From positions 4,126,501-4,190,500 of the forward strand of contig BSDZ01000094.1 in assembly GCA_030268105.1 (NCBI GenBank): a DNA stretch of 64,000 nucleotides, read 5' to 3'. The position numbers were made by a program, and so were the translations under genes. The stretch is from Volvox africanus. Lineage: Eukaryota > Chlorophyta > Chlorophyceae > Chlamydomonadales > Volvocaceae. Below the pieces are notes generated by a model that was given only the letters and a program-made list of their open reading frames with translations, was not told the origin of the DNA and made no database searches. Shown here one piece after another: positions 24,001 to 36,000 of the stretch; position 1 is the stretch's first letter, and each line of letters opens with the position of its first letter.

Positions 24001-27000
24001 ACCTTCCGTCCGTCGTTAGGCGTATCAAGGCGGCATCCCCGTTGTCAAATGCATCGCGGTAGCGACTCTCCCGGATGGCAACACGCTTGTGGCAAGTGCG
24101 GGCAAGGACTCAGCCGGTGAGTTAATGCTTGGGACCAGAACGCTTGGTGCACTGTGTGCCGTCGGCAACAACACATGACGTTCTGTAACCGGTGCACCCT
24201 TGGACCATCCGTCTCTCAAACCTATCGCAGTGCGCCTCTGGAACATCAAAACTGGGCAACAGTTTGCTGAGCTTGGCAAGTCGGTCAGCACGATATCCGG
24301 CACGGTAAGCCGCACGGTCTTGTCTACATTAATGTCAAAGCTTACGGGGCTGCTTAGCGGTTGCCCTTGGAAATGCGGGTGAGAGAGACTACTCTCATTT
24401 CTGCAGTAACTATCCAAAGCCGCGGTCAGGACGCCCTGTCGAGTATACCTGATCCCTATCCATTGTTCACAGGTCCGCGCTCTGGCTGTCTCGCCAGACG
24501 GCAAAGTCATCCTTTCTGCAGGGGACGGTCCAGCTCTGCGTGTGTGGGCGCCTGTTGGGTGAGTCCTGTGTAGCACACAAGCTGTTATCGCGGAAGCAGG
24601 AAAGGTTAAGCATATGGCATGGAAGGTTGAAGAAATCGAGAGTGGCTTTGCCGGGCTTCACGAATTGTTGTGAAGAAGGCGGTAGGGTACAGCCCTTTCA
24701 CCTAAGATATTGGAACAACTTCATGCTGGTTAGCATTGTTCAGTCATGCATTATTTGAGCCGATGTCGATTTGACGCCTAGCGTAAAGTACAGCTTCGTG
24801 CGGGCAGGGGTAAGCTGGCATAACGTTCCCACCGCGCTGCTGGTCCAGGGCGGCTGCAGTTGCTGCGGCTTCTGGTGCTGCGGAAGTGGAGGACACCTCC
24901 GCGGCAACGCAGGCGGAGAGCGAAGCAATCGCCCTCGCGGAAGTCCTTGGCGTGGCGTCGCTACCGTGTGAGGGGGCCTCCGCGCTTCCTTCCACGGGGA
25001 TGGAGACTAGCACGGTGGTGGCGGCGGCGGCCATCGCGGCTGCGGCTGGACACGAGCAGCAAGGCGACCTGGCGCAGCTGTGGTCGACAGCCAAATTCAT
25101 GCAGCCACAGGTAGGCTCAGCCCAGTGACGCGTTATGCCGTTCAAGGACGGAAACACCCGTGCCTCCACGATGCCATTTCCAGTCCGGCGCGGTGATGGT
25201 GTCACTCAAGGAGGCATCGCAGCTCGACAGAACCTTGGGTGCCGGTGTGCTTTGTGTTCCTTCATCGAAACAATTCCGTGCCCTATGAACCGCTTCACGC
25301 TGGCTTCTTTTGCAGGAAAAGCCGCATACCAAGACCATCCGATGCGTTGTCTTCTCTCCAGATGGTTTGTTGGTAAGCTTAGCTCGTGAAATATCGCGGC
25401 CTAAGGCCCTGGATAGCGCAAAACACCGTTGCGGGTCATTTTATGAGACGCCATACTGAGGGAGCGATTTCCGCGTCTCGTCTTTGTCCATTTATGGTTG
25501 AATATACGTACCTGTCATTCCTATGGCCCTCTCTTGCCTCATTGTGCATGCCCGTAATATCGGCATAACAGGTATGCTGTCGTCCTTCGCCCCGCAGTTT
25601 GCCACGGCCTCTGATGACGACACGAGCACCTCCGCCGCGTTGTGCTTGTGGGAGACGAAGGGATTCCGCAAGCAGGCCACTCTGCGGGGTCATATCAACA
25701 GCGTGAAGTGTGTCGCCTTCTCCACCAAACCCATCAAGCTCCCATTTGGAAGTTCGAGCTCCCTCGTTAACTGCGCTGATCCATCCGCCCAATACCTTCT
25801 GGCGTCCGGATCAGCTGACAGGTCAGCCCAGTCCTTTAAACTGTTATCGTTAGCCAGACCCTTGTTGCATCGGTGCGCCCTTTCACACACCTTGCCCCCG
25901 TTGCACCGTTTGGTCTGTGTCTATTTTAGAGCGCAGCATTTTTAATGGGCGCTGTACAGGTGTACTACCAGCGCCCCATTTATGCACCTGTCCCTTATCG
26001 CTCCCTGAATGTATAGGACCGTTCGGCTTTGGTACACGATTCCAGTAAGAATGGGCACTGGCGATCATGTGAAGGACGTATGGGAGGTACCCAACCCAAC
26101 GCTCCAGGTGAGAAGCAGGCATCGGCTGATAGGCTTTTCATATTGGTCGTCTGCCGCGCCACTGAAGTCTCTTGCGATTCCGGGGAATCGATGTGTGCAC
26201 AGGGCCACATTGCAACTGTCCGCGCGGTGGCGTTCAGCCCTGACGGTGTGAAGATGGCCTCTGCTGGCGAGGACCGCACCGTGCGTTTGTGGGGCATAGC
26301 GTCGCGGCAGCAGCTGGCGGTGTTCCACGGCCACAATGCAGCTGTCGTGGGCCTGTCCTTCGACGCGCCGGACGGCGTAGTGCTGGCCTCTTGTTCCGGC
26401 ACGGAGGTCCGCTTGTGGGATACTAACAACTTCCCCCAGGTGCGACGAGCAAAGACCGTTGTACGGGCCCTCGAAGTGCAGCCTTAATTGCGACCAATGA
26501 CCCTGTATGGTGAGGGTTCCGATCACTTGGGCAGCTCTCGTGTGTGTGCCCTCTTCAAATGAGGGCGAAAAAGCTTCGGTGACCCGTGGGCCTCGTGCAT
26601 GCCTCCAAAAGGTGTGATTCGTGATCGTAGGTGTCATGGTGATACGCTTAACTCTGCAATGGCGTGGGGACATGTGGGGACTTGCCCTCTGTTTGCCATC
26701 TTGCCATACTATGCAGGTGACGGTCATGCATGGACACGAGAGCGGGGTTAACACTATCGCATTTACGTCTGACGGCAAGGTGTGTTCCTCCACGCCATGA
26801 GGATATTGACTTTGTTGATTCAGTGCCGCGGACTGCCCTTTATGTTTCCGCCTGACGTACGTGCGCTAGGTGCGTGAAAGTTTCCCACTTAGCTCATAAG
26901 GAAAGGTTGTTGCTACCATTGAAGAGGCCCAAGGATGGAGGTCAACCGTGTTCTGTGTTTGTACATGCTTGCTGCAGTATCTCGCCTCCGGAAGCGATGA

Positions 27001-30000
27001 CGGCATGCTGGTTATCTGGAGCGATGATGGCGATAACAACTGGGTGAAGGTGAGTCCGACGTGTTCTTCTCTCATTAATAGCATAAGAGTAGCTAATAAC
27101 GAAAACATGTACCTCATCGTCCTAATGCAAAATTGCAGCTACCGGCGAATGGTGTCGCGATTTAGTTGGTTTGCTTATACGGGTAAGGGGAAGGCGAGGA
27201 GGGCATGGTCGTGGTATCATACCAGGGCCCCCGTGTCGCCGTCAGATTGTGTAGTGCATTGATTGCTCGATCGTTCACCGGGCAACGTTCCTTAGTTTTA
27301 ATATGTAACATCAGCTTCTGCGGTGTGGGGACCACATTTGATAAAACATTTGGTGATGTGCGGCTGGCCGGACATGTAGGCCAAGGCCATCCCGCGCGAG
27401 GACACGGGCAAGCTTGGCCACGCGGGAAGCATTATTGCACTGGCGTTTAGCCCCGCAGATGAGGACACAGGCACGGGCCACAAAGGCGGCAATGGCATCC
27501 GCCTGCTCGCCACGGCGTCTGCGGACAAAACCATTCGCCTTTGGGCAGTGAGGGTACGTGAGCTTCACCGCGTCGGGCAATCCTAGGCGCTGTGTCCGCG
27601 TGTTCCCTGAAAAATTTCCACACCGGTTTTACGTCTCTTAGGAACGCCCTAAGCTCTTACCATAGTAGGGGCCGTGCACATTTCTTGTCCGCGTGGTATG
27701 ATCTACCACGCACTTCATATGCATCAGGATTTTCGATTGCGCAAAACCAGAGTTTTTTGGCTCATACATGGTGAGGTCTACCTGGGGTTCAGGAGACCAA
27801 GAACTTGTCGAAGGTCGTGGCGCGAGCCCTGCATGGACTACTGCGCCACGCGCACAAAGGTCCGCCACCCGCAAACGATGAGGCGCGGGAGGGAGCGGTA
27901 AGCAACTTATATGTTTATGTGTATATTGAAGCATATATAGCATCTGTGTGTGTCTGTAAGCAATGTGAGTGTGTGGATATGCGATGGAAGGGGTGTCGAC
28001 CCTCCTACCTGCGGGCTTTGGATGCAGAGGTAGTTTCCGGAATTAAGGTGACTCCTGCAGTTCCCGCTTTTTATGAAGTGCGTCTTTGCCTCCTATTGCT
28101 CGACCAGCTACACTATCTCTCACGTTATTAACAATAAGATGTTCCCGTTTTCCTGATCATGAATTCCCGGTTGCTGCAGGATCAGGATAGCCCGATCACG
28201 GTCGACCAGCTCAGCGTAACGCAGGGACATGATGGCAGGTACGATATGCAAACATCAAGTTGACGTCAATGTCAACCAAGGTGTAACGTCTTAAGCAACA
28301 TGGCACAGGGCGATCGAATGACTTCCACATGTAGCAGTTTAAGACCGGGTAGATGAAGCGTGTGGCCATCTTGAACGTGTCCAGCTCATCAGCATGCATG
28401 AGGCGTTGATTCGCTGCCACTGCCACATTGCTGGGTGTGGCATTATGCTTCCAGTGCCTCCCTCGTCCTCCTTTTGTTGACCTTCTGAATGCAAATGCGC
28501 ACATTCGCAGTGTCCGTGCCATCAGCTTCAGTGCCGACGGTACCTTGCTTGCGACTGGCAGTAACGACCGCACCGTGCGACTGTGGTACCTGTTGCCAGC
28601 GGTAGATGGCGTCACCGATTCCATCGCACCTTTCGTCGTCCTGTCGGTAAGTATCAATCGCTCCCGGCCTGCACCCATTTGCATCGTGCTCTCAAGTAAA
28701 TGAACATCAGCACTCTTCAAGACACATAACTTCGACTTAAGTGGCGGATCGTCCGTCGATGACGGGGGCCTCTATATGCTTGTAATACTTCCTGGTTCTG
28801 TTTGTTGCTATATCCATTCTACTGCAGGGCCACACCGATGTAATCCGCTGCGTGGCCTTCAGTCCGGTGGCTTCCAGCCGTCTGATGGCCAGTGCCAGTG
28901 AGGACCGCACCGTGAGACTGTGGCACGTGGCCCCGGCAGGGCAGGGAAGCAGCCGTCTGCATTGCGAACTCAAAGGCCACGACTCCTGGGTCATATGCTG
29001 CGCCTTCAGTAGCAATGGCAAGCGCATCGCAACAGCGTCGCTGGTAGGTCCTCGCACGAATATGGTATGGCGTCCCTAAAGCAGAACGTCCTAGCATAGC
29101 TACTGGTCACTTGCTGCAGCTTTAGCAGCAGTAACCAGATGGTACCGTGAAAATCGGAAATAAAAGTGCGTTTGTGTGTGTGTGCGTGTGTTCCAATTTG
29201 CTCTTTGCAGGACAAGACTGTGCGTATCTGGAACACAATCAACGGTGAGTGCCGGCTTCACAGCGAATGTTCACGGCCGTGGTTAGCGCACATGATTTTG
29301 GCGCAGGACTCTTAGGAACCGCAGCTGCCATATCGCCTTTGCTGACGTGCGATCAGTAGAGAGGTTGTTGCCAGCGTCTAGAATCCGGACATGTGGTTCC
29401 CCCCCGCAGGCGAGCAGCAGCTTGTGCTGCACGGCCATTCCTCGGGTGTCACCAGCGTGGCCTTCTCGCCCGACTCCATGACGCTGGTCTCCGGCGGGGC
29501 TGATAACAGCTTGCGGCAGTGGAACGCGCGAACCGGCCAGCAGCTCGCGATGATGCAGGTGCGGGGCTTTGATACGCGTGCCCAACGTGTTTCCTTCGTT
29601 CATGCAAGTCTATAGGAATGTGCGTGCGTGGCACTCCCATGAGTTTACCCGCCCTTTCTTTGCACCCGTGCTTGGACCCTCTGTAATCTGCGTACGTAGG
29701 GTCACATCGGCCAAATCGCCTCGGTGGCGTACTCGCCAAATGGGCACGCCATTGGCTCCGGCGCTGTGGACGCGACCATCCGCCTATGGGACGCCACTCG
29801 GGGCCAACAAATCTCGGGCGTGCAGGTGAGCTCCAACCCGGTGACGATAGAGCTTGCTGTCGCACTGAAGGGAATGAGACAGTGATGCATATTCGGAGCA
29901 GCGCGGATAGGGGGTGGGTTACGGCAGGCGTGCGAGCTGGCAACATTTCGTAGTGGGTCGAAACGGCACGGAAGCCATAAATGGTTCTAGACCCAATTTG

Positions 30001-33000
30001 CTTGCCCTTTCCATACTGTCTGTTTGGCTCCTATCTTCGTTTGGTTTGTGTTGCGACCTCTTGCCTCAGGGTGATATGGGCAGCTTCCAGACCGTGGCCA
30101 TCTCGCCCGACGACAAGTTTGTGTCGAGCAGCTCGGACGGTGAGAGGAAGGGGACAACACGGGAAGGATTGTTAGGGGGAAATGGAATTCACAGGACTCC
30201 GCAAGGGAGGTACCCTTGCAGAAAAGCTGTAACCTGCCGGTGGGAGAGATTTCCTCCCGCATATTCAGCCCATGAAAGGAGAATGTTTAGTAATTGCTTA
30301 GTTGTTTCTAGTGTCCTGGGGATCCTTGTCCAGTGATGTTTGCCTGAAGGTCCTGGGGTCTTTAAGTGTGTTGGCTTGCGCCCCTCGCCCGCCTTCCGAA
30401 TGAACCAAAGAAGAAGGCTCCTTCCGTTTTTTCCCCGGCTACCGCAGATAACGTCATACGCCTTTGGGACATGAACTCTGGGGAGCAGCGGGCGGTGCTG
30501 CAGGTACAAAGCGAGGGAGGAACTTATATGTCCTGCCTAGCGCGCTACCTTTTGCATCCATATGGCGGTCACACTTGTTTGAAGTCAATGTGACAGCATT
30601 GCAAGTCAGTCATCTGCGTCTGCTTATCTTGCAGCTTATCGGTTGTTGGTGAGCTGCGTTGAAAAGTGGAGGCACATACGGCCTGGCATCTGGTCAGGCA
30701 CGATGTTAACGGAAGTTGTGGGCGTATGAACTTATTACGATGTGCCTTTTGTGATGAAATACGTTTTCCCACACTTGCCATTGCTGCAGGGCCACACAAG
30801 CTGGATTGTTGGGATTTGTTTCGGTTACCAGGTGAGACTGGCAAACGCAAGCACCTGTCTGCTCCCTCTTAAGTTTTTCCTCTTTGCCGATTTTTGCGTT
30901 CATCATCGCAGGAGGATAATGATGGCGACCCCCATCTTATGCTTGCCAGCTGCTCTGATGGTGCGTGTTTTGGCGACACCTCGGCTAGACTGATGCTGAA
31001 CAGAGCAATCCACCCTAGGGGTCCTCGAATTGTTTTTTGGGGTACTTGTTACTATGTTGTTACATCGCTTTAGGGGTTTTAGGATTTGACGCTCTGATCT
31101 ACAATGTCTTCCGGTTACAATTTGATGGTTTGGACGAGCTTCAGGCTTTCAACATTTGCGTACGTTTGTGGATGTCTTTTTGCTTTTTTTATTGATAAGG
31201 CTTGGCTTTACCTCGATCCCGCACATCCACAGACTGCAGCATCCGCGTGTGGGACTGTGAGACGTCCGAGTGCGTCCGGGAGCTGCGGGGCCACACCGGC
31301 AGCGTGCGCGCAGTGGCCTGGGAGAGCCTCAAGTGGAACTACATCGCTTCCGCTGGCAACGACTACACCGTGCGGCTGTGGAGCGTGGCGCGGGGCTCAC
31401 AAGTGGACTTGTTCAAGGGCCACACGGACGTCATCCGCTCCCTGGCCTTCAGCCCCGATGGCCTCATCTTGGCGTCCTCCGCGGAAGACACCACCATCAG
31501 GCTGTACCACGTGGGGCAGATCACTGGAAGCACTACCGAACGTCCCGACTGGCTCCCGCTGCTGCCGGGCTCAGGGGTCGAACTGCGGGTACGTTTGCGT
31601 GTATCTTATAATCGTATGTCCGGTTGGACGGCTGGAACCCGCGAGACTTACAAGCCATCTACCTTACGTCCTGTGCACCGGAGAGGTGCTACTGCGCATG
31701 TGATGGGGAAATCCGATTTTTGCCATGATGAGGGGCACGAGACGAATCACCAGACCCGCCGCATGGATGCAGGGTCACACCAGCTGGGTGCTTGCCGTGG
31801 CCTTCGGGCCACGCAGGGAGGCCAAGGCGGACCAGCTTCTTGTTAGTGGCTCATGGTGAGTGGATATGGGAACTCACCGTGCGTCACTGACCTAACCAGC
31901 CATGCATTCAACCAATCAATGCATTTGTACATTCCATGCGTTCCGAGAGTTGAAAGCAGGGCAGTTGGCGGCACCATTGAAGCTGGGCCGCGGCAACATC
32001 AATCGCATCTGGGACGTGGGACCTAACCGTGCGGGTGATGTGCGCAGCCGCCACACCGTGTGGGCTGCACCGCATCTACTGCACATGCTGCACTACACCT
32101 CACCGCGCTGTTGTGTCGTTATTCCTTTCTTTTGCGCAGGGACCAGACCGTCCGGTTATGGAACTTGCCACCTGGAGGCCACGAAAAGCCGTACTGCTTC
32201 ACGACGCTATCGGGCCACACGGGGCGGATCAACGGCATCTCCGTCAGCACCTTCGCCAGCTCAGGCCTGGAGGTATGTGACCGCTGCCGGGCCCCGAGGC
32301 CACTGCCTCTTTGGTCTGTGGATCCATACTCGGCATCCTATTGCTCCCGGTGCCTACACGTGCTCTTCATGTTTGACAGCATCAATAGACTTGCGCGGCG
32401 CAAGTGTTGCAGGTAATTGACATTAATTCCGCAAGTATGCAGCGTCCGTGCGATCATGTGTGATTTGGGCCCGTTGCGTTCCCTACCCCGCGTTGCGGCC
32501 CCCAGGTCATTGCCAGTGCCTCCAACGACTCGACCATCTGGCTGTGGAGTCGCACGAATCGGGCCGAGTTGCCGCCGGAGCAGCACGGCTGGGAGGTAGT
32601 TGCAAAGATCCGGGGCCACGCGGGACATGTTAACGCTGTGGCATTCAACACAAAGGGAAGCCGCCTGGCGTCAGCGTCAGAGGTGAGCACCACCCTCCAG
32701 TCCTGCTTCAGTCCCATAAGTCCTGGACATAGTGCCGTGTTGACCGGTCCAGTTCCGGGCGACCCCCTGTGCCCTTCTATCTCCTAAGCTACGTTATTGT
32801 AAATGTGCCTTGGCCGTATAAAGGAGATATGCCTAAGGGCTCGAGGTTCCCCAAAGGTTGGGTGAAAACAGCTTTCAGATAGGCGTTTACTAGCAATACA
32901 GCTGGCAGCCTCTCATGTCATGGATGTTTTTGTGTTGTGCAGGACGAAACGGTTCGCCTGTGGGACCTGATGCCCAAGAGCACGCTGGACCGAATTGCTG

Positions 33001-36000
33001 TCACGCAGGCGCGGGATTTTAAGTAAGCCAGCGTATACCGTCTAAGCCGTGTTTCCAATGCCGCGGTTGTGAAAGCTGCCTTTCGCCGTGTTCCCGCTAC
33101 GATGTACGACCTGCGCTGGACGGATATTTCTGTCATCATATTTGGGCATCTTTTTCGTTTCGTGTGAGAGCGTCCCCGTCCCAATACCGCCGCCCTGCCC
33201 ACTTTCTCGCCCCAGGGGCATCCAGGGCACCATCACGGTTTTGTGTATGGCCCCCGACGGCCAGATTCTCGCCTCGGGCAGTAACGACCACACGCTGAGG
33301 CTGTGGAGCACGCGGTCAAATCAGCAGCTGATGGTGCTGCAGGTGTGAGGAAAAAACGGGGGCCCGATATGGGCCGGTTGGGTCGGGTAGGCCGTCTTGC
33401 TGCCATTTGTGTCCCCGGCGCCGTCCCCATGGATCGCCCTTACCTATGCTCGCATGTGACTTGAACTTCCCTTGGTGCTGAATCCCTTATTCCCCCTTTC
33501 CCTGCCTCGCCTCGCTCCACCTCCCCGCCCCGCCCTGTCCTCGGCTACCTCGTCCCTGAATCCCTTCCAGGGCCATGGCTCACCCGTCAGCGCACTCGCT
33601 TTTGACGACCAGGCAATGGTCCTGGCGTCAGGCTCGGTGTGCGGCACGGTGCTGGTGTGGTGCAAGGATACCGAGGGGTCAGGCAGCCGCGAGGGGTGGA
33701 GCCAGGTGGCCAAGCTGGAGCTGGCACTGCAGGTGGGTGGTATGATGATCTAGGAGCGCCGCGCAGGGCAATCTTCCTTTCAGGGACTGCAGCAGCTGTG
33801 TCATCCATAACAATTTTACGGTTGTCTACTCACGTCCGCGCTTCACTTGCTTCAACAGTCCGTTGGCCTGCTAACAGCGGGCCCCTTGGCTGAATGAAAT
33901 TGTGTGGGTGGGATAGGGGGGTACATCACCCGTGGCCACTAACCTGGCAGTCCCTACCTTCTCCGGTATTTCGGGGCACCCTCATCCAGTCTCCCATGCC
34001 GACTTCTCCGAAATCAGTGCTTTTCCCAGGTTCAGCACCCACCACCGGCATCCAGCGGAATCTGTTGAATCAACTAAGGCGTCAACTCCGCTCCTGGTCA
34101 GCTCGAAGGTCACTTTAATTGGGGTCGTCACCGTTCATCGACATGGGGGCACCCTGCCCTCAACTTTGGGTCTTTGGCCCGCTCTCGGTCGGGGCAGAAC
34201 CTGGAACTCCAGGGGTATATTAGTCGTGCCATAACTGTCATGCCTGAACCCGATAGTTGCATGTCTCTGTGTTTGCTTGTCCTTTTTGCGGTACTCGCAG
34301 GTGCCGGACGCGGCTGTCAGTGCCCTTGCGTTGACCCATTATTTCAGCCCCCTGACCACCAGCGCCACTAGCTTGGTAAGCCCACTGCTGGCGCCGTCGA
34401 GCGGCTTCCTATTCGCCACAGCGCCGGAGTCCTGGGCAGCAGCAGGGGCGGGCGCGGTAGCGCCAACGCTGACGGTGCCTGCTGCTGGAGGCGCCCGGCT
34501 ACTGCTGGCGTGCGGCACTAAGCCCCGAGACATGGCCAGTCGCGAAGCCATTGGCGCGTATGGCAGCGGATTCGGTTTCGCCCACGGTGGCAAGGGTAGC
34601 GGCGCACACAGGATAGCGGGCCGCGTGAAATCTGGGGGCGCAGGTGCCGCTGCGGCGGGTGATGACGACTTTTTCGGCGGCCGCCTGGTGCGTCGTCGCA
34701 CGCACTGCATATTCACCGGAGAGCACTTTGGATTTTCGCATTGTGCGTTTGGCTTGCTTATCTTGCCGTGTATGTACATATAAACTACACGACATCCTCA
34801 TTATGCAAGTGGTATAGGAGCCAGGTTGTATCTATGCATGCAATCGCATTTGGCTCAGCCATAGATAGCCGTATAGCCTAATAGATCATATGCAATAGCT
34901 GATCCTGTCTCTCTCTCCATGTGAGGTTCATGTTCTCATCCCGACGCTCTTCGATCGACTGAGAAAAAAATGGAAATGGTATTGCGAAATACATATGTGT
35001 ACATGCTTTTGTCGCTCTCACACCGGTGCATGCCGTCTCCATGCAGATCTCCAGCAGCTTAACGCTTTGGGACGTGGAGGCCATTCGGCTGCAGACGCAA
35101 CAACCCGCCCACTTGCGCTCCAACAAGCCGTTCAGGACGCTCAAGTGTCAGTCCGCTATCTCCTGCACAGTCTTCAACGACACGGGGGAGATGTTAGCTT
35201 CCTCCAGCTTCGACAATGTTGTGAGCGGGCTTGAGATATTTAGGGCGGCATGTCAGGAGCTGGATCCGTTAGGTTAGGTGCATTGTAACAACGAAGCTCA
35301 GCAGCAGCAGCAGCAGCGGCAGCAGCGCGACGGCGGCGATGGCGGTGGCAAAGAAAACTTTTTCTTTGGGGCTGCCAAAGGATGGCGTTATGAGGCGTTC
35401 TATTTATGGCTCGCTGCCTCCCTTGCAGGTGTACCTGTGGCGGCCTGAGCAGCAGAACCCTGTGGCGCGCATGTGCCACCCCTCGGCTCCCGACATGGCC
35501 ACGTCGTTGTGCTTCACTCAGGTAACAGTGGGAGGCAGGAATATAGGGGGGAAGGAAGGTTGGCAGCTCGAGGATATGACAGGATACAGCTTATGAAGTA
35601 GGCGGGCTTTAGGGTCGGTAAGCAGAGAATAGATGAAGGCAGACGGAGGCGGAGAGATTCATGCCGGGCTTATTGGCATCTCTTCGCCTTCGCCGCCTAT
35701 TGGTGGGCCTTAAAGTTGGTGGGCCTAGCGACCACGTTCCAGGTGTGCGCCTGGGATGCGGATAGCTCCTGGTTTGGGTGGAGCCCATGGAACCTTGAGG
35801 CCGGGGGCGCTTCGGAAACCACCAATTTTAATTAAGTCATGTCCCTTCTGACCAATTTCTTTATTGCGCGTTCAGGACGGGACTATGCTGGTTGCTGCCT
35901 GCCGGTACAGTCAGCGTGTGGACGTGTATGACGTTGGGAAGGTAAGGACGTGCGCACATGAGCTATGGATTACCCTGCTGCTGTGGATTACGCGTCACGC

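Noticed and set aside
26065..26793. 242-residue minus-strand open frame
   Set aside because: It lies opposite well-supported WD40 exons and is a shadow of their codon pattern.
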